DNA of 64,000 bases from Warburgia ugandensis (taxonomy: Eukaryota; Streptophyta; Magnoliopsida; Canellales; Canellaceae): positions 55,525,880 through 55,589,879 of the forward strand of contig CP141132.1 in assembly GCA_035236585.1 (NCBI GenBank), written 5' to 3'. The position numbers and the translations under genes are program-made. This document shows positions 10,780 to 23,379 of this stretch, in pieces. How positions within the stretch are numbered: position 1 is the first letter of the stretch; each line of letters begins with the position of its first letter. A model generated the notes under the pieces. That model made no database searches. It worked only from the letters and a program-made list of their open reading frames with translations, and was not told the DNA's origin.

Positions 10780-13700
10780 GACAGCAAGACTATCAAATAT
10801 TAGGGTCTTCATGTATCTTAGTACATAGTACATGTACTCCTAATCAGACTATTGTCTAAGGCACTATGCAACAAGGACAACAAAAAGAATCCATAAATAT
10901 CATTTATAATATTATAAGTTTAATTAGTAGTAAAATAGAGTAAAATTAATTATTTTCTATACTTTGACATTCTTCCAAGTGAGTTTTGATGGTTGTATAA
11001 TCTCAATCAGATTAGCTCATTCATACCATACTCTATAAATTTAAATTTCAAAAGCATTATAGATAATAAAAAATTATTTATCTACACATAATACATGAAT
11101 AGGATAAAAGCTTATTTATAATTTCTACGAGGGCAGGACAAATGTGCGATCCACAATAATCAAAAAAGAAAACCCACCCACCATGCACATCCAAAATGAG
11201 CAGCATCCAATGAGCCCTACATAGACAATCATATGAATTGTAATTAATTTTGACAGTCCCTAAGTATAGAATAAGTTGGAAAGAAAACAAGAAAATTAAA
11301 ACTTACCCGCTTTTGTAGGGAATCATTAAACCCTGGCCCTTGGAGCAATGGAAGAAGCTGGGTAAAATATCATTAACACACCTCTCTATCAACCATTGCT
11401 CCACCACTCCACAAATGATGTAGCGTTGAGGAATTAGTAACTCACCCTCAAAAAGGCTAGTTGCATCATTCAAGAAGCTGCATAAAAGACATAATTATTA
11501 TGCATAGCATGAAAATTTAACATGTAATTATTTTATAAGAAAATATGTGCATATACCCCATATAGGAGACAATGTGAGGGTGCTTAAGTTGATCCCATAA
11601 GCAAACTCCTAATAAGTCCTATGCCATAAGTGGCACTCCAACAACTTCCTTGGCAAGCACTCCCTCCTTGATTCATATGGGGTTGACTGCCCTATCTTCA
11701 TTGATGAGACTGTAGATTAGCCTTAGGGATTGAGGCATGTTAGGTGGGACCTCCATGTGATCATTAGATGGCTATTATAAAATATGTAAAAAAAAGTTAG
11801 CTAAATAATATTAATCAATGATGATAATAAAATAAAAATAAAAAAAGAACACATATATAAGTACATTTTCCATTGAAGCAACACTAGGTGATGTTGCAAT
11901 GGCAAGCCACCTCGATGGCCCATGTTGTTGTTGATTAATCATATAAAGCTAATAAATAATTAAATAGAGGTCTTTACCTAAATATTATTGACAAGGACAG
12001 TAGTATGATAAGATACATACCATGGACTCTATAGGAATGACTAATGCCTTCAACCAAGCAACGTGATATGCAACTGCCTGCCCAATGGTTATAATATTTT
12101 TCATTTCTAAAGTGAATGGTAGGCTAGAATTAGCATCCAAAGTCATGGTAATGGACACTCACTTAGTATGTGGCTGCATCTAATTCCGTGCAAAATGGTT
12201 GATTCATGCTCATAACATGAACCAACTGCCACGATGTTTTGACAACAATCTAGGGCCAATAGACATTGACCCACCTACAAATCAGATATATAATAGAGAG
12301 GTTGAGATAGAGAATTATTACAGAAGAATAATGAAAATTTTCATTTTTGTATGTATATATATACCTCCTTTGAAGGAATTTCTATTGTGAGGGGTATCAG
12401 TTGACCTTCTTAAACTTCTTCAGTTGGAGAATTGCAACTACCATTTGATAAAGGTACAAGGCTTTGCAAGAATTATGTGTAGGGGATTGAGAAACTATCA
12501 TCAAACCTCCTTCACACAACTATTTAAATATATCCATTTTTATTTTATCAACCAAATCATTTGTAGCCTCTAGATCTTCAGCTATAGGTATTCCTTTACA
12601 AAAGAATTTAGAAGGAATAATACCATGCCCTAGGCCCCTAAGTCAACTAAGGTGGTCCTTGTTAATGCCCATAGCCCTACACAATATGTCCTCATTGGCA
12701 GCATTGCTACATAGAGTTCCTATACTTGAGCTTTATTGGGTAAGAATGTACTGCAAAATTTAATTAGAAAGACATGATCATGTCATCTAATTAATTGTAT
12801 AAAATTATTAGATAGGTAGAACCACTTACAATGTGAGAAGCAATTTATGCCGTCATTTCATCTGAGAATGTTTGGCTAGTACAAGCCACCGAATGTGCCA
12901 TCTTCCAAAGAATGGAGCAATCAATGGGTTCCGTAGTCCTATCTATCTTTTTCTATCAAGCAAGAAACTATATATAGAGAACAAAATGTATATTACTATA
13001 GTAGCATTAATTTGAAAGGAATAAATTATCACAAATACTTACTTTGCACTCTTCTAAATAAGTGTAGCCTAAACTAGACAGGTGGTGGTGCATATTTGTT
13101 TCATGCACCTGTTTTCCTCTTGCACTCTTTGCCTACACATTTATACATACGTAATTAAGTGTTATAATCAAATGTTACATGCATTTAATTAAATGAAACA
13201 TCATTCAACACATACCTCAAATTCAGTGATTGCAGTTGTGTACAAATGCATTCCACACATTCTGGTCAATCATGTCGAAGTAAATGGCAGGCACTATGTA
13301 CAGCCTCGATTGATCATTGACATATGGAGCTATGTAATTTGCAACAAGGTAGTTCTTCCATTTTCTCTATCGCTCATTAGCTCCTTGCAAAGCATGGGTC
13401 TTCTTCTGATCTGGCATGTCGAAGGTAGTTTGTAAGGTACACAACAAATAACTATATTTGAAAATAAGGTATATTATAAATTATATAATACATGTTAATG
13501 TTTACCTACCTTCACCATTCCCTATATTGAATCTTTTGTCAAGGATGGCACAAGTCTCCAGTCCTCAAATATGATAGGAACCATGCTTCTTACTATGGAG
13601 CAGAGAAACTTTCGTAAGAGGTTGCATTCTCACATATCTCCTGGCACCTACTATTATATTAGGCAGTTTCTTTAATTCCTTTCGACTTTCTCTTGATAAC

Positions 13701-13795
13701 CTTTTCCATTGTTGTTCGCCCTCTACCCTTTCTCTTTTGGATAGTGCTAATGTTGGCCTCTTGTTCGTGCTCTTCATTTTTCCCATATTCTTCAT
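10780..13795 (-). pseudogene. Second CACTA gene: transposase-24-like part plus Ulp1-like C48 peptidase part (decayed)
   Basis: The minus strand starts near 13795 with a basic segment (MKNMGKMKSTNKRPTLALSK). At about 13130-12850 it carries HETNMHHHLSSLGYTYLEEC and KIDRTTEPIDCSILWKMAHS, which resemble the plant Transposase_24/TNPA-like family. At about 11470-11305 it reads SLFEGELLIPQRYIICGVVE, WLIERCVNDILPSFFHCSK and a donor-like GTAAG. At 11290-11078 comes AHWMLLILDVHGGWVFFFD, the His/Asp region of Ulp1 (SUMO-protease-like, C48) domains. Near 10855-10810 a segment similar to the ECGYYVMRYMK Cys region appears, with a stop and a changed cysteine context. Exons are separated by AT-rich intron-like gaps. 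Stops and frame breaks show it is not functional here. Exon limits are approximate. Confidence 0.65.
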
Positions 13796-15280
13796 TTTGA
13801 TATTGTTCTCATTATATCATTACTACCCATAACAAGAATACAATGATATTAGAACAATTACATGAAAAAAGGCTATGTAATTCATGTAAAGAAAACAAAC
13901 TAACATGGCATAAGTGGAAAACAAACCAAAAGCAAATCAAATTAAACATCCATGAAAATAGAAACTTTTTAAGTATAGATATTTCTAAACTTATACTTTC
14001 CTAAAACTAAACCTATAAACTAACTAAAGTACTATTATGAAGATGCAGCAACTTTAAGCAATGAAACCTAAACCTGACATAGCTGGCAATTAAACTTATT
14101 AATGAAGGGAAAACTCTAAATATAGACTAACAATACAAATAAAACATGCAATTAAAGCTTAAGAAGAGTTCACATCATGCATGTATCATAGAAAATGGTA
14201 AATTTTAAGTAATTCTAAAGTTCAAAGCACAATGTAAAAGAGCCATCATTTATGTACCATTCATACAAGCATTATACACACACCCATTAGACCCAATGCA
14301 TTTTATGCATGCGTGAAACAACACTAATAAAGACAATATAATGAAATAACAAAGGAGACTTAGTCTCCCTCCAAGTGTCAAACATAATAAATTAGCTCAT
14401 AAAAGTTGTAGGAATTGAAAGATCTGACACTATTTGAGTGCTACTATGTGTGCATCTGAACACTCATCTTCCTGGGTTATGGTGCAAGAATGATGAAAAA
14501 ATGCTACATCATCACTAGCACTTTTTTGGATTTTTAGCTCGGCACATAATTAAATCTATTTAGTGATCAGCGTCTCATGCACTTATAGAAATTGATTCTT
14601 GCCAGGGTTGATGTTGTGGCTAAGTTGGTCTTAGATTTGTAACCCAATCATAATGTTGCAGGTCACTTTAATCCCAATTTACTTGGTTTGATTAGTTTCC
14701 TTTAACTAATGTTTCTTAGTGTTCTCTAACTGTACTATAAATGACATGCAGATGGGAGGTTCCTTTTTCTTTCATGATCAAGATTTTATATACATCTTGT
14801 TCCATGATCAAGTTTTCTTGTTACTGTTGGAATTAAGTGTAGAAACTTATTTCAAATACAAGGATGATCAAATGAATAATAAAATTTGTTAAACAAGATT
14901 GAAGAAACATGGATAAGCCTATAAACATGGCTAGAAGACAAATTTTCTTGAGAAAAATTGTGATGAGACATGAAAATAGCAATAATAAAAAGGATAAGTT
15001 TATAAATATGTATTGTTAGAATTTGAATCTATAGTCTCTGTTGCATTTTGAACTTGACAAATGTCCTTAAGGTGAGAGAAGTTTGTTGAGCATTTGAGGG
15101 TGAGATAGGCATCCGAAAGGCCATAGTGAATGAGAGCTAGATTTTCAAAGTTAGTGTTAACTTGCTAGTAACCATACCTCCTAACTCTGGAATGGTTGAG
15201 GGAAGTACAGATGTTGAAATAAAGATCTAACTAAGGAAGCTCTGGCTTCTGAAATACTCTTCTTCTTTCCTAAGTTTTTT
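13796..15280. other. Noncoding CACTA interior between its two genes
   Basis: AT-rich sequence with no recognisable domain in any frame. It could contain the promoter of the second gene, which reads leftward from 13795. No clear TATA-box placement could be chosen among many AT-rich words. Confidence 0.35.
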
Positions 15281-15288
15281 TTATCAAA

Positions 15289-15429
15289 AGTAGTGATGAA
15301 ATCAAATATCCACATGCAGCCCAGCTAAAAGACCAACCTGATTTTTCTTACTCTACTGTTAAACAGGCTTTGAAAGAGAAACTAATGACCCTAGTGAAGA
15401 GCCCATTTTATCCAGTCATTTTGTTCTAA
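15289..15429 (+). pseudogene. Exon-like fragment inside CACTA, possible captured host sequence (1)
   Basis: The plus strand reads SSDEIKYPHAAQLKDQPDFS and then YSTVKQALKEKLMTLVKSPF, followed by YPVILF and a stop. The composition is protein-like, is less AT-rich than its surroundings and is preceded by a pyrimidine-rich stretch ending AAAAG. I do not recognise the family. It lies on the strand opposite to the transposase genes, as captured gene pieces in CACTA elements often do. There is no independent proof that it was ever translated. Confidence 0.3.
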
Positions 15430-15875
15430 GAATTACTTTCTACTAATACTTGATTAGCTCTGACTTCATCTCTTATAGTTTAATTGTTTGAAATTTATTT
15501 CTTCAGTGTAGCTCTTCTATTTGTCCTTGTAACACCCTCTGTTAGACTAATGGATCAACATTTTTGGCTGGTATGTTCTTGTAAGTGACCAAGTGTTGCA
15601 GCATTTAAACCTTATCTGATTAGCAACTGCTATCTTCCATAGTAACTGATCGAATAGCTGAGATTGTCCAATCAGTTTCTTAGCATAGATCGACAATCTC
15701 GGTTAGATTAGAGCCATATTAGGTATGTATTTACCTATTTCTAATAACTGATTAGGAATTCAACAGTTGGATTATCATAAAAACTTAGATCTAGCAAAGA
15801 CCAAACTAATCTAGCTCAAAATTTTCAAATTGAGAGTTGGGTTTAACATATTGTACCTTATTTGTAGTTTTTCAG

Positions 15876-16175
15876 CCACTAACATTGCCAGAGGAGGTGA
15901 TTTTCAATGCCAGATGGTCCACAATAGTTAGGCATTGTAAATCTCCCAAAAACCCCAACGACGATGCCCTGAGTGTGAAATCTCTTGGAGGCTCTTGCTC
16001 TTATGGATGTGCCATTGAAGATGACCAACTTGAATCAACATCCAAGCCATCATCATTTCCAGCAAGCTCCAACTCCTGCGAACATGTAACCCAACCCTCG
16101 ATTTTTTTTTCTCCTTCCTCACCAGTTAAATGCTACTCAAATGTCGAATTTCAACAAGTGGGACCCATTAAGTGA
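15876..16175 (+). pseudogene. Exon-like fragment inside CACTA, possible captured host sequence (2)
   Basis: After an acceptor-like TTTTTCAG the frame reads PLTLPEEVIFNARWSTIVRH, then a Ser/Pro/Lys-rich tail (PSSFPASSNSCEHV, SPSSPVKCYSNVEF) and a stop at 16173-16175. About 99 codons stay open with balanced codon composition in an AT-rich region. The function is not recognised. It may be the last exon of a host gene picked up by the transposon together with 15289-15429. Confidence 0.35.
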
Positions 16176-16689
16176 AAATACTAAATTGTCTTTTCAAGAA
16201 AAATCAAAACTTATTCATCACAATTTTGATTTCAGTAAACTTAGTGTGGTTGGAATTGTTTTTCTAAGTACAATCCCAATATTGAGGTTTTAACATGTAA
16301 TTTGATGTCTATAAAATTTTCACTTTTTAGAACTCCATAAATTGAAATTTTCAATATTATTCTCTTTTCAATATGATTTTACATAATTCAAATTTTTTGT
16401 AAATTTCTATTTAAAAATCAAATATATTACATTATCATTATTGTAATGTTGGTTGATCATTCTTGGTGCTTAAATTCATACTTTTCTTTCCATCCAAGGT
16501 TACTGCTTTAACTATGATAGTGAGGACCATGAAGATAGTCTGATATGTTTCATTACTAGATAAAAAAAATTTAATCCATTGTATATCAATTTTGGGTCTA
16601 TGAATTTATAGATAGCATCTGTTCATCGATTAGGCATCACCTGTACTGTTTTCACAAATTTTGCCTTATCATAATCATTCAAAAAAATT

Positions 16690-17240
16690 TATGAACATGC
16701 ACATATAATAATTACTAACACTCAAAAGTCAATATCAACCATGAAACTATGAAAGTAATTCCAATTTAAAGTGGGATTTGGTAGAGGAAATCTACAACTC
16801 ATAGTAGAAATTTTAAACTAGTTTAATGTAAATGAGGCATACTTTAAACAACTTTAAAAGTCTATACTTTTAAAGTTGTTTAGTTCAAATGACTTTAAAA
16901 GTATGTGAAATTTAAAGTCATTTAGTGCAAACGACTTTAAAAATCTATACTTTTGAAGTTGTTTAAACTAAACAACTTCAAAAGTCACAGTTCTTAAAGT
17001 CGTTTACATTAAACGACTTTATAAAATAATGTAGTTTTCACTTCAAATATATATATATATATATATATATTAGCTACTTACAATATCTTAAACAAATACG
17101 TAATGAACATGTGAACAACTTTGATTCATGCATTCTTTGTACACACACATATATAAACACGTGAACAAGAATATTCAAAAAATTTACTTTCCAAATAAGT
17201 CTTCAATTACATATATACATATATATAGTATTCATCTCAC
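16690..17240. repeat. Internal subterminal-type array, left copy of a duplicated segment
   Basis: At 16838-17030 there is a second cluster of ACTTTTAAAGTYGTTTA motifs in both orientations, then an (AT)n tract (about 17049-17071) and GATTCATGCATTCTTTGTACACACACATATATA. The whole order of words recurs at about 20930-21390. The two copies therefore bracket the TNP2-like gene. This could be an internal duplication of a former element end or of regulatory sequence. Confidence 0.7.
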
Positions 17241-17431
17241 TTCAATCCATATAGCTAATGATAAAAGAGCTAATTATAAATCTGGAATTATATTGCAACT
17301 CACTAATGCAATCCATAGGCCCCCATATATTAATTGTTTTCAACCTAAGCACCCTCCCCATTATCACGCACATAATCCTCATTCTCACCAAGTACTACTT
17401 CGATTGATGACATTGTTTTGGTAATACAAGG

Positions 17432-20400
17432 TTAATCTATTTCAATATCTCCTAAGTTGTCTTCATCATAAAAATCCCTCGAACAGGATGATAAAGTAGT
17501 TGACAATCTCTTATCACATCCATCTTGCATATAAAATACTTCTTTTGCTTGAGATGCCAAAATAAATTGATCATTTTTATAGCCGATCTTGTTAAAGTCA
17601 ACCAACGTCAATCCATGGGCATCAGTTTTGATGGTGTCTTTGTTATGTTCCACCCAATCACACTTAAACACAACCCTAATTCTGCAAGTATAATCTAAGG
17701 CCCATATCTCTCTTATAACCCCGTAATAAATATCATATGCCACTGTTAGCCTATTATCTTTTGAACTTGAAAAGAATGTAGCATTTGCAACTAAGCTAGC
17801 CCCACTATTCTTTTTCACTCTTAAGTTATTACTTCTAGTCCCATCACCAGCCAACCCAAGGATTCGGATATACATTGCTTACTATTTCTCATTGATCTTG
17901 AATCTATGTATACACATATATATTAATTAAGTAGGATATATGATTTTTGCAAGTAAGATTTTACATATATGTAATGTAATTTATTAATTAAGATTATTAT
18001 ATAATTTATTAATCAAGTGTGAATTCTTTCATTTTACCTTCTAGTAGAGCCAAGTATTGAAAGTACGACAATGCTCAAATTGTAGCCACTTCTGTTTCTT
18101 TACGTAACTTAGATTCTTTGCCTTGGGGACATCCATGTGCTCACTACTACACACAAATTAATTGATTAATCAAAGAAAATATAACCATTAATAATTACTT
18201 TTTACCTAAGTGAATGATCAACTTACTCAATGTATGGTTGGATTTCATCAACATTTTGCAATACATAAAGATGCACATGGTCCTATTCTTTATAGTCAAT
18301 ATTCAATAGAGGTTCACCAACCTTGGGATCATGTAATGCACCCAATTGTTTTTTCTTTGGATTCTAATTGCATCCACTCCTGATAAGTACTCTGTGCAAA
18401 ACTCCACTACTTCCTTAGCAATATAACATTCCTTTATACACCCTCGGTTATGATTTCATACATACCCTTTTAAAATTTTCATGTACCTCTCAAAAGTGTA
18501 CATCCATCACAAGTGGGCTGGCCCACAAAGTCTGACCTCCTCAATGAGGTGCACTATTAAGTATACCATGATGTTAAAGAAGGATGGTGGGAAGATTGTC
18601 TTAAGCTCACATAATGATGTCACTAGAGGTCTTTAAATTTCTTGTAATTTTGAAACATCCATTACATTCTTATACAAAGCATCAAAGAAGTAGTAGAATT
18701 TTGTAATAGCTTTGCTAACTTTGTCTAGTAATAATGAACGTATTGCTACAAGCAGCAGTTGTTGCATCAATTCATGGCAATTGTGGGACTTCATTCCCAA
18801 CAATTTCACCTCTTCCATGGAGACAATGTTTTTAAAAGTTTGAAGAGTAGCTGTCTGGGACTTTGAGCTTGGATAGGGCTTTACACATTATTCTCCTGTC
18901 CTCTCTATTAAGCGTATAATTTGCCTTAGGTAGATAGGTTCCTCGACTGCTCCTATCCTATGGATGTAACCTCCTCGTCAAACCCAACTTCATAAGGTCC
19001 ATTCAAGCTATAAGTTCACCCATTATTTTTCTTGGGATACCAAGCAAAGTACTGGTCAAACTTACACACACATTCTTCTCAATGTGCATGACATCAAGCA
19101 CATGGCATAGATGCAGTGATTTCTAGTATACAAGTTGAAAGAATATTGATTTCTTCTTCCAATAACTTCTATAATTGCTCTCACCTACACATTTACTTGA
19201 TTAATAATTGCTCTCACCTACACATTTACTCGATTTCTTCTTTCCCCATAAGACATTAATGTTATCAACCTGCTCTAATACTTGTCATCCTATCAACATC
19301 TTTGCAGGTGTCCTTGTCTCCACACTACTATTAAATTCTCTCTTCTTAAAACGGTATGGATGGTCTTTGTGCAATTATCTTCTGTGGCTAAGAAATGTCA
19401 TTTTCTTACCATGTTTAAGTCATACAATACATGTTTGATCACTACAGATAGGACAAGCACTACATCCCTTCACAGTGCATCCAGACAACTTATTGTCCAC
19501 AACATTATAACCTTTAGGGTGAACAACTCTTTCTTGTATGCATCATATGCTTCAACGCCTACATCTCATAATATCTCAAGATCATCAATCAAGGGAGCTA
19601 AGTAAATGTCAATGTCATTCCCTAGCTACTTTGGACGCAATATCAACATTGTTAACATCATGAACTTCTTCTTCATGCATAAAAAGGGTGGAGATTGTAA
19701 TAAACTAATATAATGGGCCAACAACTATACTTCCTGCTCATAGAACCATGAGGATTAATCCCATATGCAGATAATGCAAGTCATATATTTCTAGGTTCTT
19801 TACCAAAATTAGGCCATATGAAGTCTACGAGCTTCCATGCTGAACTATCTACTATATGGCATGAAAAGCTATTGGCTACTCTATCCTTGGCATACCACAC
19901 TAATTTCTTCACTATGTTTGTTATATGGAATATTCTTTTGAACCTTGGAATAAGGGAGAAGTACCATAGAACCTTTTGCAGGGACATCTATAATCATCTT
20001 AGTTGACTTCCTCTTTAACTTCCATCTCAATTGTCCACAAGTTATGTAGTTTTATCCTTGTGCTCCTTCCTATACAAAATGCAATCATTGGAACATGCAT
20101 GTATAGCCTCATACTCAACCCTAGTGCAGCCAGGGTTTTCTTTGGCTCCCAAGTGGACCTCACCAATTTATTATCCTCCGATAGCATCTTACCCACTACT
20201 TTCAAGACTTTTGTCAAACCTGGATCTGAAAAACCAAATGTTGATGTTCACATTTTAAAGTTTTACCACTGCAAACAACTTGGTATAATCTTTACCCATA
20301 GGGTACAATGGCTGATTAGCTTCCTCTAATATTGCAGTATGAAATTGTTTAGGGTCATCTTGGAAGTCATCATATGCATCTAGAAACACCAATATAGTTG

Positions 20401-20695
20401 TACTATCTCCAACACTTCTTACATTGTCTTGATCATATGTTCTAAGCACTGTCAAGGGCCTATGTGAAAGTTCTTCTCCATGCTAAATCCAAGGGTGATA
20501 GCTTTCATCAATTCCATTGAAGAACAAGTGTTCTCTTAACACCCTTACAGTTACTTTTTTTCAAGTTTCCACAGTTTGAGCATGGACAGCGCATGCGATT
20601 ACGATCAATATCTACCTTAACTCTATGAAATTTTCTATTCCCTCCTCATATTCTTTTGATGTTCTTGTCACATTCATCCAAGAATATTTGTCCAT
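17432..20695 (-). pseudogene. CACTA TNP2-like transposase gene (decayed)
   Basis: The start is the ATG at 20695 on the minus strand (MDKYSWMNVTRTSKEYEEGI), the transposase-associated domain, with the Cys cluster CPCSNCGN after a frame shift. Transposase_21 (TNP2) sequence follows: KMLSEDNKLVRSTWEPKKTL near 20190, then VLWYFSLIPRFKRIFH and KLVDFIWPNFGKEPRN to 19781. Near 18818-18633 LLGMKSHNCHELMQQLL marks DUF4218, which continues with PPSFFNIMVYLIVHLIEEVR. At 17875-17432 VVFKCDWVEHN and GLTLVDFNKIGYKNDQFILA form the C-terminal DUF4216. Family members cut and join CACTA ends. Several stops and frame shifts break this copy. It is the element's 5'-most gene in its own orientation. Confidence 0.85.
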
Positions 20696-20929
20696 TATCT
20701 TAAGAAATTGAAGTAAATATGTGTGTGGATACTTGTTACACATGAAAATTTAAGTTAAATTTTTTATTAAACTCTAGGTATACAAAAATTATAAGTATTT
20801 AAAATAACAAAATTACATTCATGCACACATGTGAAAATTTTTAATTAACAATGAAAAAAGAAGAAAAATATGACATATACATTCAAAAAGAAATTTAACT
20901 TTAAAAAGGCAAGTCTCTAACCATAACCA

Positions 20930-21390
20930 TGTAAATATTTTTCAAATATGCATATACATATATATAACCAACACTCAAAATTCTTGAATATGTAAATTTA
21001 GTTCCAATTCACAGTTGGGATTTGGTTGAGAATAGCCACACCGATCAAAATCTAGCTCATATTTTGCGTATAGATGAAGATAATGGGAAAAAGCAAAGTG
21101 AAAAGATGATGAAATAACTCTTAAAATAGAGTAGTAAATTTAAAGTCATTTGCTACAAACAACTTTTAAAGTTAGCACTTTTAAAGTCATTTATATCAAA
21201 TAATTTAAAAACTAATATATTCTCACTATATATATATATATATATTTGAAACCTTTTTCTTATATATGATACTCAACGTTGATTCATGCATTCTTTACAC
21301 ACACACACACACATATATAACGTGATAACGAAATCAAAGTATTTTTTGAAATAACTCTTCATTTATCATTGTCTTATTACATATATCAAA
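20930..21390. repeat. Internal subterminal-type array, right copy of a duplicated segment
   Basis: It shares with 16690-17240 the ordered words AACACTCAAAA, TTCCAATT, GGGATTTGGT, TTTAAAGTCATTT motifs, an (AT)n tract (21223-21245), GATTCATGCATTCTTTACAC and a CA-rich tract. It lies just upstream (in the minus sense) of the TNP2 start codon, so it may contain that gene's promoter. Confidence 0.65.
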
Positions 21391-21939
21391 TGTTACATAT
21401 TATTATATCTTATTAGTACAATATTACAATCAAAGAGCTAATCTGAAATGATTTCATCAAAATTTGGCCATCTAGTATTCAGGTGACACCTTAAAGCTAC
21501 ATTCAACTTCCTCGGCCAACTTGATGGTATCATTTCACTTCATTAAACCCTAATTTTGGATGAGAACCATAAATCATAATCTTCTCCCTTTCTCTAATAA
21601 TAAGGGTTAAAGAGAGAAGTTATTGTTATTGGAAATGAAATCATACGATTTTGGTGGAATCACAATGAAGTAACATACTTCTAAAACCCATCATCCATAG
21701 TGACAAAACCCACTTAATCTACAAAATGCAAATAGAAATAGTTGATAACAAGAAAGCAATGCATGATACAAAGAGGTTATGGTTTACTTACTATGTTTAT
21801 CATGCTACAAAAAAATCAAAATATCCAAAATGGAAAGAAAAAAGGGAAAAAGAACATAGACAGGGGAGGAGGCCATTATGCCACCCGTGAGAAGAAGAAC
21901 ATGAAGAGAGGATATGGTAAAAAATGAGGTAGCTTTGGC

Positions 21940-22532
21940 ATTTTATAGACAAAAAAGGACTTTTGAAGTCATTTAGTCCTGAAAGACTTTAAAAATATAC
22001 ACTTCTGAAGTCATTTGAGACAAACAACTTTGAAAGTATACACATTTGTTGTGCAAAGAGGGGATTTTACATGAGAATGGACTTTTGAAGTCATTTATTC
22101 CTTTGAACCCTAACCTTGAACTTTAAACGACTTCAAAAGTCATTCACTATTAAAGTTGTTTAAGAATAAATGACTTCAAAAGTCCATTACCACGTAAAAT
22201 CCCCTCTTCGTGCCAACTAGAGTGCATACTTTTAAAGTTGTTTGACTCAAACAACTTCATTAGTGAATCACTTTTAAAGTCATTTATTTATAAACTACTT
22301 TAAATGTATACACTGTTGAAGTTGTTTAATTATAAACAACTTTAAAAGTCCTTTCCCGCAAAAAATACCTCATCCCTCCAAACTAAAGAAGTCATTTTTT
22401 TATTAAATCACTTCTTAAGCCTTCACTTTTAAAGTCATTTTATTTCTAAATGACTTGTAAAATATTTACGAAATTGGTCTTGAAAATAACAACTTCTTTA
22501 TACCAACTTTAAAAGCCTCCTATGTAGTAGTG
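21940..22532. repeat. Right CACTA terminus and subterminal repeat array
   Basis: Many ACTTTTGAAGTCATTTA-like motifs and their reverse complements run up to the TIR (GCCTCCTATGTAGTAGTG at 22515-22532). The motif sequence and spacing match the left array at 6274-6705. In its own orientation this is the 5' end of the element. Confidence 0.85.
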
Positions 22533-22535
22533 GGT

Positions 22536-23379
22536 ATTTGATGCCAAAAATGACATTTATTGATTGGGACTCATGGCTCCTTTTGAGATGATTGTACACC
22601 CTATGAGGGTAAGGTCAGAATCCCCCTATATGATAACAGCGAACACACATGATAGCAACTCTAGCAAGAGCATTGTTGACGCATATGATTTTATGGGTTT
22701 TTGTACTCCTTGGGTTTGATAGATGAACTACATAAGTACTCAAGATTATTGACAGACGTGGCAATGGGAGTTCAGTGAAACTCCATGGGTATTGGAGTTT
22801 TTCTAGATGATTATTTATATTAGTACTTTGATACACATTGATTATTTTGATGCATCATGTTATGCTTGATATGTCAAGTGATTTATATGCACTATAGATA
22901 GAGAAGATTATTGCATATTGATACATGCGGTGTGAATTCATTGCATTACATGACTAGGTAGATAGTCATGTATTTCCTACATTTGAGAAAAATGCTTTCT
23001 AAATGCACGAGTGTGCTTGTGTGATGGATGTCGTGATTTTATTTTTTATGGTTTAATGTTGTCTATTGAGTATAGTCGTATACTCAACCTACCTAAAACC
23101 TTACAAATCTATGAGAAAAAGCAAAGCTATATGTGAGTCATTAACTATCCTAAAAATATTTTAGATAAGTGGTATGATATGACTCAGATGTGAGTCAATT
23201 TCTTTTGTACATGGAGTTGGCCCTTAGGTGTGTTGGAATCATTTTATTTTTTAAGAACTGAGGTTTTGAAAAACAAATTTTCGAATAAGGAATTCTCGAT
23301 TTTGAAAAAGTGTTTATTCTTTCAAAATTATGCTTTAGAAAAATCAAGGTGCCAATGCCCTTAGCCTTTATCATCAAAT
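22536..23379. other. Right flank of the CACTA insertion, no gene seen
   Basis: AT-rich, noncoding. The style of the sequence (a 'GGGAGTTCAGTGAAACTCCATGGG'-like segment near 22768, split here only for description) recalls plant gypsy LTR sequence, but no end, primer site or domain supports a firm call. Confidence 0.3.

Larger units (their letters stand above)
6274..22532 (-). mobile_element. CACTA (En/Spm) DNA transposon, about 16.26 kb, both ends present
   Basis: The left end reads CACTACTAAACAGAAGGC and the right end, reverse complemented, reads CACTACTACATAGGAGGC. Both continue TTTTAAAGT(C/T)G. The insertion is flanked by the 3-bp direct duplication GGT (6271-6273 and 22533-22535), the size made by CACTA transposases. 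Dense inverted copies of ACTTTTGAAGTCATTTA-like motifs fill both subterminal regions, as in En/Spm. Two minus-strand genes fit the family: TNP2-like transposase (20695-17432) and a second gene (13795-10780). About 3.1 kb of the length is a nested LTR-type composite. Both genes are decayed, so the copy looks immobile unless helped by another one. Confidence 0.93.

Noticed and set aside
17041-17075. (AT)n and CA-rich tracts near 17050, 21230, 21300 and 47440 as functional elements
   Set aside because: Ordinary plant microsatellites. Only their shared order in the two CACTA segments is informative.
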